Assembly (NCBI GenBank): GCA_029263475.1
Contig: JAJCXK010000017.1
Span: 1 to 39,828 of the forward strand
DNA from: Candidatus Nitrosopumilus sp.
Lineage (GTDB): Archaea > Thermoproteota > Nitrososphaeria > Nitrososphaerales > Nitrosopumilaceae
Direction of reading: 5' to 3'
DNA length: 39,828 bases
In this document: positions 1 to 7,792 of the stretch, in pieces
How the letters are laid out: each line of letters opens with the position of its first letter
How positions within the stretch are numbered: the stretch's first letter is position 1
Notes under the pieces: generated by a model
Seen by the model: the letters and a program-made list of their open reading frames with translations, nothing else
What the model was told of the DNA's origin: nothing
The model's database searches: none
Translations under genes and position numbers: made by a program

Positions 1-386
1 CCTATTCAGTTCTTTCAATCTCACTTTTGGTATATTTTAGGAAAAAGTTTTTTCCACAAAATCCAATTCATGTCTTCATCATCATCTTATTTTCATAATT
101 GTTGATTTGCAGTGAATGCAACTACAATAATTTGTGCGTAAGGATACTGTAATTCATAATATAAACACCACATGATTTGCCAGTAAAACAAGCCAAATAC
201 TCTGAAGGCATCAATAATTCCTGTAAGCATTGGAAGAATTGTCAAATTTGAGATGTTAAAAAATTTGGATCTCAACGTGCCGGAAGAAGTATTTGGTCAT
301 CAACATAATACTGCCAAAACATTGCATTACTTTTAATTTAAAATAATTCTAATCAGTCAATTTTTTTATTTGTTTTCAAATGAGTT
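1..386. other. AT-rich leading stretch without a convincing gene
   Basis: No gene is supported here. A 60-codon hydrophobic open frame on the minus strand (93-275) has no recognisable motif and may be chance. The A/T-rich tract at about 330-375, just before the SagB-like gene, is the likely promoter region for that gene, but I cannot single out one TATA box. Confidence 0.4.
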
Positions 387-1970
387 ATGGCCAATCACAA
401 TCAATCAAAAACAATGAGCAATGATGAGATCCAGATATCATGGGATTATCATAACGGCACCAGGCATCCTAACGGAATATTTCTCATAAGGCCTCATTCT
501 TTTGACTCCTCACAAAGACCGTATCCTTACAAGGTGTACAAGGACGTAAAGTCAATCCCCTTGCCTGTTGAGAAATATACGACTTTATCTGCACTCAAAT
601 CCATCTCTGAATTAATAGATGAGGAGGTATTGGGCAATAATACCGTTCCTGACCTTCAAACTATTGGCCGCATACTGTATTTCTCAGGCGGCATTACAAA
701 AACAGTAAACTTTGCAGGAATGGGAGGATTTGATTTCAGGGCAGCTTCCTGCACAGGAGCACTATACCACATAGAGATATACATGATATGCGGAGACATT
801 GTAGGACTTGAAGCAGGAGTGTACCACTTTGATCCAAAAGAGATGAATCTAAACCAATTACGAAAAGGGGACTATAGAGATGCTTTAGTAAACGCGACTG
901 CAAATGATCCTGATGTAAAACATGCGCCGGTAATTTTGGCATACACCGACATTATTACAAAAAATTCTGTAAAGTACAGAACCAGAGAATACCGCCATGC
1001 ATTTTGGGATTGCGGCACCATAATCTCAAACACATTGGCAATGTGCAACGCTCACAAATTAAAAAGCAAAGTGATTTTGGGATTTATCGACGATACAGTC
1101 AACACGCTATTGGATTTGAATCAAGAAAAGGAAATTTCACTGGCATTAGTTCCAATAGGAAGAGGCAATTCTGCAACTGTGGAAGAAAAGCAAAAAGAAG
1201 TTAAGAATTTAGACCTGCCAACTGAGATTCTTTCAAACTATAATTATGACGATTCAGAGATTACAAAAATCCATCAAGCATCTTCTTTTGATTCGCCAGA
1301 ACAAATCATATCGTGGAGATCAAAATATTCATTAATTGAATCCGATGAGAAGCATCATCCATCTAATGAGATCGTTTTAGATTCAGTCACAGAGATTAAG
1401 TTAGAGGCAATTCCGATAGAAACTACAATAATAAAACGAGGTTCTACTCGCAAATTTTCCAATGAATCAATTTCACTGCAACAACTGTCTGCGATCCTCT
1501 ATAATTCTACGCGTGGAATTGACATGGACCATTTACAAAAATATGAAAACACATTAGTTGATTTGTACGTAATAGTAAACGCAGTTGATAACCTAAAAAC
1601 AGGAATTTACCATTACGATCAAAAAAGAAACATCTTGGAGGTTCTAAAAGAGGGGAATTTCAGAAATGAGGCATCACATCTGGGACTGGACCAGAGTTTA
1701 CCAGGAGATGGCAGCGTCTGCATATTTTTCATGTCCAATCTGGGAGAAATTTTAGACAAATTGGGAAATCGTGGATACAGAGCAACCCAGCTAGAGGCCA
1801 GTATAATGGGAGGAAAATGCTACCTTGCAGCATACTCTCAGAAAATAGGGGCGACAGGTTTGACGTTTTATGATGATGAGGTAACGGAGTTTTTTTCACC
1901 CCATTCCAGGAATAAAAATGCTATGTTTATGATAGTTTTAGGTAAAAAAGCACTAAAATCTACGAAATAA
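387..1970 (+). CDS. SagB/ThcOx-type nitroreductase-family oxidoreductase, tandem domains
   Basis: This 527-residue protein has two FMN-nitroreductase-like domains of the SagB type. SagB-type enzymes oxidise azoline rings in peptide natural products, while related archaeal tandem proteins have unknown substrates. The N-terminus has the SagB-like YHNGTRH element (residues 21-27). The first domain (about 60-260) shows FSGGIT, the SCTGALYHIEIY segment equivalent to the usual PSAGALYPxE, and the GVYHFDP strand. The second (about 340-525) starts at RGSTRKFSNESIS and repeats GIYHYDQ, ending GATGLTFYDDE and MIVLGKK. It is cytoplasmic, with no signal peptide or membrane segment. The ATG at 387 is the first in frame. 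No precursor peptide or cyclodehydratase gene is nearby, so an azoline role is unsupported. The next gene follows after 12 bp, suggesting cotranscription. Family assignment is firm; substrate is unknown. Confidence 0.85.
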   Translation: MANHNQSKTMSNDEIQISWDYHNGTRHPNGIFLIRPHSFDSSQRPYPYKVYKDVKSIPLPVEKYTTLSALKSISELIDEEVLGNNTVPDLQTIGRILYFSGGITKTVNFAGMGGFDFRAASCTGALYHIEIYMICGDIVGLEAGVYHFDPKEMNLNQLRKGDYRDALVNATANDPDVKHAPVILAYTDIITKNSVKYRTREYRHAFWDCGTIISNTLAMCNAHKLKSKVILGFIDDTVNTLLDLNQEKEISLALVPIGRGNSATVEEKQKEVKNLDLPTEILSNYNYDDSEITKIHQASSFDSPEQIISWRSKYSLIESDEKHHPSNEIVLDSVTEIKLEAIPIETTIIKRGSTRKFSNESISLQQLSAILYNSTRGIDMDHLQKYENTLVDLYVIVNAVDNLKTGIYHYDQKRNILEVLKEGNFRNEASHLGLDQSLPGDGSVCIFFMSNLGEILDKLGNRGYRATQLEASIMGGKCYLAAYSQKIGATGLTFYDDEVTEFFSPHSRNKNAMFMIVLGKKALKSTK

Positions 1971-1982
1971 GATTTTGATGTA

Positions 1983-2561
1983 TTGGAAAAGACAGATCAT
2001 TTCAACATTTCAACTGCTCAAATTAAAACCGGAATAAAAAAATCTCTTACAGGTTCCTTGGAATTATCAGGATATTCCAAAGACATGTTGGAAAGAAATG
2101 CCAATGCCACAATAGCTCTTGGACTGTATGCTTTTGCAATTGAGGAATATGGGAAATCTTTGTTTCTCAAAGAATGCATGAAGAAAAATGAAGACAGGCA
2201 TAAAGTCAAAAAAGTGGTCTTTAGCGGAAAGGACTCGCATGGCAAAAAATTCAACAAAGCATTTTCCACACTTCCCAAAGAACGCACTTCTTTTTTATCT
2301 GAAATAAAACATGTTGAACCACAGTTTAACTCAGACAGAAAAGGTATAGGAACTAAAACTTCAGATTCACAGACTGAAACTTTTTCTGCATCAGTGCTAT
2401 CGGATTTACAAGCCAGGATGAGCTGTTTTAATCTTGACTGGAATGACAAAACAGAAAAATGGAAACTACCGCCCAAAGTGGATGGTGATTTGCTCTTGAA
2501 ATCAATAACGGTATTTGAAAAACATGTTTCGGTTGAACTTGATTCAGAATATTCCAATTGA
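1983..2561 (+). CDS. AbiV-like HEPN-domain protein
   Basis: The 192-residue product resembles AbiV family proteins, an all-helical HEPN relative first known from lactococcal abortive infection. The diagnostic stretch is ANATIALGLYAFAIEEYGKS (residues 40-59), a helix followed by EExGK, and then the HK...DSHGKKFNKAF segment (73-94). AbiV in phage defence acts by stopping translation in infected cells, but many chromosomal homologues are uncharacterised and no phage-defence partner is obvious here. The frame opens with TTG at 1983, 12 bp after the SagB-like stop; no ATG is available before the conserved helix, so TTG is the likely start. It is probably cotranscribed with the oxidoreductase. The family call is moderately sure; a defence role is inference. 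Confidence 0.65.
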   Translation: MEKTDHFNISTAQIKTGIKKSLTGSLELSGYSKDMLERNANATIALGLYAFAIEEYGKSLFLKECMKKNEDRHKVKKVVFSGKDSHGKKFNKAFSTLPKERTSFLSEIKHVEPQFNSDRKGIGTKTSDSQTETFSASVLSDLQARMSCFNLDWNDKTEKWKLPPKVDGDLLLKSITVFEKHVSVELDSEYSN

Positions 2562-2764
2562 AGTCATGACCCAAATCATCTGAACATACGATCCTCAAAA
2601 CAAAAAGAACATCATATCTGAGTGAAATTTCAAAAATAATCCCAGAGTACAATCATGAGATTTTTGTTCCACATATACAGGAGGGCTAATCTTTCAAGAA
2701 TATGCCATGATAAAGATAGTACCGAAATGCAAAGAAAACGTTTCAACTGGGTTAGTGTCTTTTA

Positions 2765-2881
2765 GTGGACATTGATGTCGATATGAAGAGAACAGATATT
2801 GAATATCAGAGGCACGTGAATGATGATAACATGGTAATCCATGTCCATTTCAACGAGTTTGATTCAATGAGAGTGGATTAG
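2765..2881 (+). CDS. possible 38-residue protein, weak
   Basis: A GTG-started frame rich in Asp, His and Asn lies in the 316-bp gap between the AbiV-like gene and the convergent regulator, and overlaps the regulator's stop by 4 bp. There is no recognisable motif. Another open segment at about 2570-2690 in a different frame looks protein-like but has no start codon. Either may be a gene remnant. Apart from these I see nothing in 2562-2877. Confidence 0.2.
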   Translation: MDIDVDMKRTDIEYQRHVNDDNMVIHVHFNEFDSMRVD

Positions 2882-3330
2882 AGTACAGATTTATGATCAA
2901 AGGATTTCCCTTTTTCTGACATAGCAAAGTACAACTTGAAGCCTTTGGATTGCCCATCAATGATCTTGAGATTCTTTCTCAGATATTCGATATTCTTCAC
3001 AGTTTCTACCAATGATTTGTTGGTGATTCGGCGTATATCATTGCTAGTGTATTTTTCAGGATCGACTAATCTAATCAAATTAAAAATCACATTCCAGGAT
3101 TCCCCACTCCAGATTAAATCATTTCCTTTTTTTGTAATTGCATAACTAGTTTCATCATTATCCGTATTCGTCAATTTGATCATTCCGTCGCATTCCAAAG
3201 AGTGCAGTTTTCCTTTTAGTTCATCATTGTTTGATAATTTTTTATTTTTTTTGACTATGTCTTGAATTTTCAAATCATGTGGTGATGATTGATTCAAGGT
3301 CCACAATATTTCTATATCAATTTTATCCAT
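2878..3330 (-). CDS. predicted winged-helix transcriptional regulator
   Basis: This 150-residue protein looks like an archaeal DNA-binding regulator made of two small helix-turn-helix units. The N-terminal unit begins MDKIDIEILWTLNQS and runs through LKGKLHSLECDGMIKLT to the beta-wing ending YAITKKGNDLI (about 1-73), the typical order of winged-helix domains. A second helical unit, TSNDIRRITNKSLVETVKNI followed by LRKNLKI and a wing-like LYFAMSEKGKSF (about 94-145), repeats the pattern. There is no ligand-binding domain. It is transcribed alone, converging with the SagB/AbiV pair. Its target is unknown; the neighbouring genes are the obvious candidates, but this is not shown by any operator I can see. 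Confidence 0.6.
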   Translation of the reverse strand: MDKIDIEILWTLNQSSPHDLKIQDIVKKNKKLSNNDELKGKLHSLECDGMIKLTNTDNDETSYAITKKGNDLIWSGESWNVIFNLIRLVDPEKYTSNDIRRITNKSLVETVKNIEYLRKNLKIIDGQSKGFKLYFAMSEKGKSFDHKSVL

Positions 3331-3570
3331 AGTCTCACGTCAAGATAACACAGTATTTGGTATTATGTATAACATTCAACTTTAGGATACATTTTTGCAA
3401 CAATGTCTAAATCATATTGCATCATTATGTCCAGATAAAATCCATTTTTACTGACCACAGATAAAATTGAATGTCCCATCGCAGTCACAAAAAATGTGAT
3501 ATGACATCAATCATAACAAATCATGCTTGTTTGGGAATTAGTTAAATGAAGAAATCAGTTTACACCAGAT

Positions 3571-4179
3571 ATGCCTATCCAGGTAATTCTCTTTGATATA
3601 GGCGGCGTATTTTTTAAGTGGAAAGACAGATGGCTTTTCAACGACATTGCAGACAGATTTGGATTATCCGAACTACATTTGACCGATGAATGCCAAAAAG
3701 AGATGCCAAATCTGCGTCTAGGAAAAATATCCGAGCAAGAAATGTGGCAAAGGATTGGAAGGCAGATCAATTCCAAAGAACTGTCAAATTCCAAAGACCC
3801 TTTGATCCATGATTTCTTTAAATCAAAAATTAACATAGATGATTCGGTTTTTGCCACAATCAGGCAATTACGAGAAAAAAACATCAAGATGGGTATTCTT
3901 TCCAACACCGCTTTACCCATGCACTCTGCTGTGGAGGAACTAATTGACATTAGTTATTTTGATTTTCTGTTTCTATCATATGAAATTGGCATGGAAAAAC
4001 CAGATGATGCTATATTTGAACACGTGATAGAAAAGATACCCCATGCAAGAGAAGAAATTCTATTTGTTGATGACAGGTTGTCAAATGTCAATGCCGCAAA
4101 AAACTTTGGAATGAAGGCAATACACTTTATGAATACAGTTCACATGGTTGAGGATTTGAATGATCTAGAAATTTTATAA
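3571..4179 (+). CDS. HAD-superfamily hydrolase (subfamily IA)
   Basis: The 202-residue protein carries all four HAD motifs, so it should be an active phosphatase or related hydrolase. Motif I is FDIGGV, with Asp9 as the expected nucleophile; motif II is ILSNT (Ser111); motif III is the GMEKPD lysine (Lys143); motif IV is LFVDD (Asp167/Asp168). The helical cap lies between residues 15 and 95, as in subfamily IA enzymes (haloacid dehalogenase and phosphoglycolate phosphatase-like). The second acidic residue usually found in motif I is a Gly, which is common among the DxGGV members. It is soluble and transcribed alone. The ATG at 3571 leaves no residues before the motif I strand, fitting the family. 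The substrate cannot be told. Confidence 0.85.
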   Translation: MPIQVILFDIGGVFFKWKDRWLFNDIADRFGLSELHLTDECQKEMPNLRLGKISEQEMWQRIGRQINSKELSNSKDPLIHDFFKSKINIDDSVFATIRQLREKNIKMGILSNTALPMHSAVEELIDISYFDFLFLSYEIGMEKPDDAIFEHVIEKIPHAREEILFVDDRLSNVNAAKNFGMKAIHFMNTVHMVEDLNDLEIL

Positions 4180-4204
4180 TCCTTACAAAAAAATGTTTGG
4201 AGAA

Positions 4205-4585
4205 TCACTTATTCTCAGAGTAGTTTAGAGCTTCGATGTATTTCTTGAATACCTTCGGAGTTGCATCAGACCATATCTTTTGCCATTGCTCATTGAAGGT
4301 ACTAAATGATACAAACCCCGATTCTTTCCAAATTTTTTCCCAGGTATTTAGATACCATTTGTATGGATTTTCTCAGACATCATTCCATGCCTTTGCCCAC
4401 TGATCATTGTACTTGCTTATCTGATCCATGTCTGATTGCTTCCATGCCAAATTCATGGCGTTGGAATATTGCTTTAGAGCGAACTCTCCAGCTTTTCTCC
4501 AAGACTCGTTGGATTACTTCCATGCCTCAAGGGACTGAGCATATGATTTTGACAGGTATTTGGTTTCTTTTTTTACGTTTGCCAC
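4205..4585 (-). pseudogene. Trp-rich helical protein gene with two in-frame stops (phasin-like?)
   Basis: Reading the minus strand from a GTG at 4585 gives a continuous 126-residue frame interrupted twice: TAA after LEAWK and TGA after WAKAWNDV. Before, between and after the stops the peptide keeps the same character, a Trp/Lys/Glu/Tyr-rich helical pattern (for example GEFALKQYSNAMNLAWKQ and NTWEKIWKESG), ending IEALNYSENK. This resembles phasin-like granule-associated proteins seen in ammonia-oxidising archaea, but that is a resemblance of composition and helix pattern only. The single-codon nature of the two breaks and the intact frame around them indicate recent decay rather than noncoding DNA. 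No downstream partner such as a polyester synthase is in the window. Confidence 0.5.
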
Positions 4586-4716
4586 AGAAGATAGTATGTT
4601 TCATCATAGTTATGTGATTGTAATGTTTGGGTTGTTAGTTATGCACAGTATAGAAAGTCAGAACGGCTATTGACCAGACTATGACTGGAGGTTATTTATG
4701 ATGATACCTGGAATTG

Positions 4717-4881
4717 TCAAAACAGTTTTTGATTTCTCATCTTTCTGCTGTTCCGGTACGTGATTATGTGATATCTGATTATCGCCTTTAGTTTGTCCTC
4801 TACTGATAGATTGTCTTCGATGCAGACTGAAAGAAAATCCAGATAGTCCTTGTCATTTACATCCACGTTGATTCTCCTCAC
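4717..4881 (-). CDS. small basic hypothetical protein (54 aa)
   Basis: A GTG-started frame overlaps the preceding minus-strand gene by one base (TAGTG), implying translational coupling. The product reads VRRINVDVNDKDYLDFLSVC and continues as an amphipathic helix rich in charged residues, with no metal-binding pattern. The family is not recognised. Composition and the coupling are the only evidence that it is real. Confidence 0.4.
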   Translation of the reverse strand: MRRINVDVNDKDYLDFLSVCIEDNLSVEDKLKAIIRYHIITYRNSRKMRNQKLF

Positions 4882-5054
4882 TATAACACCTGAACACTGA
4901 TGGTGCAGTCATCCTGGGATATCTCCTTTGAGTGATTTATGCAGAACCGCATGATGCATCTGGCAAACGGCTTGTGTCTGATACCCTCTTGCGTATGGTA
5001 GAACATTACCTTCGTATAGGCTTCGGCATCACATCCCAGCATATTGCAAATCAT
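4881..5054 (-). CDS. small Cys/His-containing hypothetical protein (57 aa)
   Basis: The ATG-started product begins MICNMLGCDAEAYTK and contains four cysteines spread as C3, C8, C34, C39 plus a fifth in DDCTI, with several His residues, so it could bind a metal. It has the look of the small zinc proteins common in this window (CNMLGC resembling a CxxxxC knuckle). It overlaps the next gene by one base and the pair probably forms a two-gene unit. Function unknown. Confidence 0.4.
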   Translation of the reverse strand: MICNMLGCDAEAYTKVMFYHTQEGIRHKPFARCIMRFCINHSKEISQDDCTISVQVL

Positions 5055-5195
5055 AAGATCCTATAGTAGAATGGATTAAGCCTAAAAGAATAGGTTATTG
5101 TATTGTTATTCACTCAAGACACGTTAAAACAACTTTCAATGAAGATTGTTAAACTATTTAGCATGATATAAGGGTGGTAACATGAAGTTAAACAC

Positions 5196-5303
5196 ATGGA
5201 AAAGATTTGCATCGTATGCGGTAGATTTCACGACTCGGAGATATCCAGAGGTACGCAATATGACTACTGTTCAAAGAAATGTAAGGAAATGGATACAATT
5301 TGA
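5196..5303 (+). CDS. zinc-knuckle microprotein (35 aa), first of three overlapping genes
   Basis: The ATG-started product MEKICIVCGRFHDSE... has CIVCG near the N-terminus and CSKKC near the C-terminus (CxxC-x16-CxxxC), a likely single zinc site. Its TGA overlaps the TTG start of the next gene in a TTGA junction. A competing frame starting at 5182 gives no motif and is probably a shadow. Such proteins may bind nucleic acid or another protein; the sequence does not say which. Confidence 0.45.
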   Translation: MEKICIVCGRFHDSEISRGTQYDYCSKKCKEMDTI

Positions 5304-5422
5304 CAATTGAAAAAAAATGTCATCATGAATGGAGGCAAGATGGGTCTCCAACAATCATCTGTTGTACTAAATGCAGTATGAAAAAATATGACAGGGGTTT
5401 TGGGTGGGAAGAAACACCGTGA
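5300..5422 (+). CDS. zinc-binding microprotein (40 aa), second of three
   Basis: The product has a KKCHHEW element followed after 12 residues by CCTKC, giving a compact Cys/His metal site. The start is a TTG that shares bases with the stop of the previous gene, and its own TGA is shared with the GTG start of the following gene. This end-to-end overlap is the reason for choosing the TTG. A C-terminal aromatic patch (GFGWEE) follows the metal site. No family is recognised. Confidence 0.4.
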   Translation: MTIEKKCHHEWRQDGSPTIICCTKCSMKKYDRGFGWEETP

Positions 5423-5583
5423 CAAATGAATTACTTTGTAAAATATGTGGCAGATATTTGACCATTGGATGTGATTGCGATTCATCAGGGAAAAAATTAT
5501 GTGAGTTATGCCATATGGAATTTAACGATTCTGATACGTTAGAAAAACATCTGGTGAATTTTCATAAACGATTATCAAAATAG
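5419..5583 (+). CDS. C2H2 zinc-finger microprotein (54 aa), third of three
   Basis: The product has an N-terminal CKICGRYLTIGCDC cluster and a C-terminal unit CELCHMEFND...LEKHLVNFHK, which is a good match to a classical C2H2 finger (CxxC, hydrophobic core Phe and Leu, HxxxxH). Archaeal chromosomal C2H2 fingers of this size are usually taken as DNA- or protein-binding microproteins. The GTG start overlaps the preceding stop (GTGA). It is the best supported of the three-gene cassette. Confidence 0.55.
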   Translation: MTNELLCKICGRYLTIGCDCDSSGKKLCELCHMEFNDSDTLEKHLVNFHKRLSK

Positions 5584-5616
5584 AAAGTAAATATTCCTGA
5601 TATTCAGTCACGACAC

Positions 5617-5751
5617 ATGTAAAAACGGAATTGTAAGTACTGCGACATGCCAGTAACTGCAATGGATGTCAGCACCACGATTAAATGCCATCATTGTAAC
5701 AAGTTAATGGTTCAGACTAAAGAGCACATAATGATCAATATGACATTCTAG
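5617..5751 (+). pseudogene. double-CxxC zinc protein with a stop at codon 2
   Basis: The frame begins ATG-TAA and then continues KRNCKYCDMPVTAMDVS, TIKCHHCNKLMV and so on to a TAG at 5749. Apart from the second codon it is intact, with two CxxC knuckles spaced for one zinc ribbon. A paralogue at 7448-7558 on the opposite strand shares CK[YH]CDMPxTxMDVS and has MPRWNC where this copy has M-stop-KRNC. Translation from an internal ATG (5637 or later) would lose the first knuckle. It follows the three-gene cassette by 33 bp and was probably part of it. Confidence 0.5.
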
Positions 5752-5986
5752 AAGAAATTTTCCATTATGACCAGATGGGCGACATGCCACACATACTTTC
5801 TATGATATCAATTGGCATCCCTGATCCTGCATTCGTCAAACGGAGGCGTTTCTTGCAAAGAATGCATATGATGATGATCAAATGTACTTGCACTTACGGC
5901 ATTTTTAACTGAAGATGGACGGGTTATTGTGAAAGCAGTAGATGAATAAAAATAAAAATAATTTTTGATGATTGGAAAAAAAGAGT

Positions 5987-6145
5987 CTAAAACTCTATGT
6001 GGTCGCCTTCGCGTATGGTTACTTGCTCCGACTGCATTGTACCCTTTACGTCTAACCATCTGATGTTGAGTGCAACTTTTTTGGTGCCCACCTTATCAAC
6101 TTTGACATCATATGCTTTTTTGATTAATTCTTCAAATTGGCTCAT
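5987..6145 (-). CDS. small beta-rich hypothetical protein (52 aa)
   Basis: The ATG-started product begins MSQFEELIKKAYDVKVDK and continues through KVALNIRWLDVKGT to TIREGDHIEF. A short helix followed by alternating strands suggests a compact single-domain fold. It has no cysteines, unlike most neighbours. The family is not recognised. The frame is clean and the codon use looks like that of the large genes nearby. Confidence 0.5.
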   Translation of the reverse strand: MSQFEELIKKAYDVKVDKVGTKKVALNIRWLDVKGTMQSEQVTIREGDHIEF

Positions 6146-6212
6146 GAATCAATAGCGGTAAAATGATCATTTAGATCAAGGTTGTGATCCATATTAGACT
6201 AGAGGATGAAAA

Positions 6213-6389
6213 TCATTCCAACTCTTCAAATACGTAGTCATGAACGCACTTCATGTTCGCACTATGTCACTTGTTCCAGTTTCCCCAAAACGATTCCAAG
6301 GCATTCATGGAATACGCTTTGTGCATCTGAACAAGATCGTACTTTTCGCATGTGAGTCTGTACTTTATTTCATCATATCCTCTGCTCAT
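6213..6389 (-). pseudogene. small protein gene with an in-frame TGA
   Basis: From ATG at 6389 the frame reads MSRGYDEIKYRLTCEKYDL and on to FWGNWNK, stops at TGA (6267-6269), and then continues in the same frame with HSANMKCVHDYVFEELE before a second TGA. The continuation has CxxH-type residues and looks coding. Either a 40-residue protein is made, or a 57-residue zinc-type gene has been truncated. It overlaps the 3' end of the zinc-ribbon gene 6373-6588 by 17 bp, so the two were probably cotranscribed. Confidence 0.4.
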
Positions 6390-6588
6390 TCATAGTTACC
6401 ATCAGTTTATGTCTCATGGCGGTGTTTCGGGGCCTTGTCCTCAAGATAACGGCACAGCATGGACAGCATTTTCCGTCCCAGTTAACAAAGACATCACACC
6501 TTGAGCACATCTTCTGTCCTGACTCGTACCTGCCTGCTCCGAACGGTTTCGTTGCCTTGTACTTATCACACATTCCACGGCACGTCAT
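6373..6588 (-). CDS. Cys-rich zinc-ribbon protein (71 aa)
   Basis: The product has eight or more cysteines in a fixed order: CRGMC (residues 3-7), CSRC (28-31) and CCPCC (41-45), followed by the basic tail LRTRPRN. The CRGxC...YKA.KP...RY..GQ...C..C..F pattern is one I associate with small conserved proteins of ammonia-oxidising archaea, thought to bind zinc. It is soluble and may contact nucleic acid through its basic tail. Its 3' end overlaps the next minus-strand gene. Family membership is from memory of the pattern, not a search. Confidence 0.7.
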   Translation of the reverse strand: MTCRGMCDKYKATKPFGAGRYESGQKMCSRCDVFVNWDGKCCPCCAVILRTRPRNTAMRHKLMVTMNEQRI

Positions 6589-6612
6589 GAAAAATATTGA
6601 AAATAGGTCAGT

Positions 6613-7320
6613 TTATGAATCTGTATGTAAAAATTGCAAATGAAAATAGAAAAAACTCAAAAAACTCAAAAAGTTTTTGATTATTTTTAACTGTTTGTAG
6701 TACAAATCCATAGACATGCTTATAATTGATAATTTCATATTGTATGCAGGAACAAGGTTCACCTCTACCCCCTGAGTTCGAAGTACTCTAAAGGAAACCA
6801 ACCGGGATTTTGCATGAACCGACGTTTCGTTTTTAAAAAGTGAATCGAATCAGATTGAAGGGTTTGCATTGAATCCTCTTTACAACCAATAATATCACCA
6901 TTCACTTCGACGTTAGCGTCAACTATTGTGGATTCAATAGGATGTTCTGCCCAGTCGTCACTCAGATTCCACGAATGGTAAATCATGAAGATTGGATGCC
7001 ATAATTGGCATCCACAAAGTAAAACGGGGTTTCCCCGAAATAGTAAAAACATGAATCATAAATCTAATATTTTTTACATCCACGAAATATCTTTTTCTTA
7101 CATAAAATTCAATTGTAAAAAATCCCAATGTCTTCAATCTTCCCTTGTCATACTTTGGACAGTGATTCTTGTTTTCTTCACTCATAATCTAGTAGGTTAT
7201 CCTTTAGTGCCACTGTTTCATTTCTTCACATAGAATACAAAATCACAAGTAGAATGCGCACACTTGCAATGAATATCTGCAATTCTAGACTTTACAAAGG
7301 TATGTTATTGTTTTGATTTT
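6613..7320 (-). other. tract with coding-like fragments and two short palindromes
   Basis: The minus strand holds a 75-codon frame (7185-6958) starting MSEENKNHCPKYDKGRLK, which looks like the first half of a zinc ribbon with its second Cys changed to Tyr. A second frame (to 6765) contains WNLSDDWAEHPIESTIVD, which also looks like real protein. Neither is complete, and the two overlap in different frames, so one or more decayed genes are likely. A perfect 8-bp inverted repeat with 4-nt loop lies at 6994-7013 and a CGGGG/CCCCG hairpin just after it. Nothing else is supported up to 7320. Confidence 0.25.
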
Positions 7321-7325
7321 CATGT

Positions 7326-7451
7326 CTAGAGTTCAATGTCGTATTCTTCTTTGAAATGCAATACAAGGGGACCGTGTAGTTTTGAGGTAAAATCACAAAC
7401 GGTACATTTGAAGATAGGTTTCTGTGGTGGCGAGTCTGATTTTCTTGTCAT
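7326..7451 (-). CDS. single zinc-finger microprotein (41 aa)
   Basis: The product reads MTRKSDSPPQKPIFKCTVCD and continues FTSKLHGPLVLHFKEEYD. It has the first three ligands and the hydrophobic spacing of a C2H2 finger (CxxC...F...L..H), but the position of the last His carries Tyr or Asp, so the finger may be degenerate or use another ligand. Its ATG overlaps the TGA of the preceding gene (ATGA), a sign of coupled translation. Confidence 0.45.
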   Translation of the reverse strand: MTRKSDSPPQKPIFKCTVCDFTSKLHGPLVLHFKEEYDIEL

Positions 7452-7558
7452 TCTTCTACCCTAACCATTGACTTGTGACAGTGGGTATAATGCATAACAT
7501 TGCTGACATCCATAGGGGTCATCGGCATATCACAATGCTTGCAGTTCCATCTTGGCAT
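7448..7558 (-). CDS. zinc-knuckle microprotein (36 aa), paralogue of the broken gene at 5617
   Basis: The product begins MPRWNCKHCDMPMTPMDVSN and ends THCHKSMVRVEE. It aligns with the interrupted gene at 5617-5751 over its whole length. Where that copy has KCHHC, this one has HYTHC, so one of four cysteines is lost and a neighbouring His may replace it. The downstream C2H2-like gene overlaps its stop, repeating the association of this family with a single-finger protein seen at 5419-5751. Confidence 0.5.
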   Translation of the reverse strand: MPRWNCKHCDMPMTPMDVSNVMHYTHCHKSMVRVEE

Positions 7559-7619
7559 GATTAGCAATTGACGAACTTGAATATTTTACTTTCTGATTCA
7601 ACTATCGCATAGTTCACAA

Positions 7620-7751
7620 TCAAAGTTTACCGATATCTGCCATGAAAGATGCATACCATGAAGCATATGCAATCAAAGTTCCTCCTATTATGATGATTGG
7701 AAATAACCTCATCCATTTTTTCTTTATGTATCCGTCTTCGTCAAGGAGCAT
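7620..7751 (-). CDS. single-pass membrane microprotein (43 aa)
   Basis: MLLDEDGYIKKKWMRLFP is followed by a hydrophobic helix (IIIIGGTLIAYASWYASF) and a short tail. A positively charged segment before the helix suggests the N-terminus is cytoplasmic. No family recognised. It lies between two zinc-protein genes on the same strand. Confidence 0.45.
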   Translation of the reverse strand: MLLDEDGYIKKKWMRLFPIIIIGGTLIAYASWYASFMADIGKL

Positions 7752-7792
7752 ATCTCTACTTCTACAGTTAACCTTTTAATTCAATCGTCATT

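Noticed and set aside
387-1970. Possible azoline-peptide (TOMM) biosynthesis cluster around the SagB-like gene
   Set aside because: No cyclodehydratase (YcaO or E1-like) or precursor peptide gene is within the window, so the pathway cannot be claimed.
2018-2557. Long open frame (179 codons) on the minus strand opposite the AbiV-like gene
   Set aside because: The plus-strand frame has the AbiV motifs; the antisense frame is a Ser/Phe-rich shadow without any motif.
5777-5950. Plus-strand frames starting MPHILSMISIG and ending in another frame with FLTEDGRVIVKAVDE
   Set aside because: Possibly a frameshifted small gene, but the join is not convincing, since TGA triplets precede the second segment in its own frame.
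6403-6660. Plus-strand 75-codon frame opposite the zinc-ribbon gene
   Set aside because: Antisense to a gene with eight ordered cysteines; no motif of its own.
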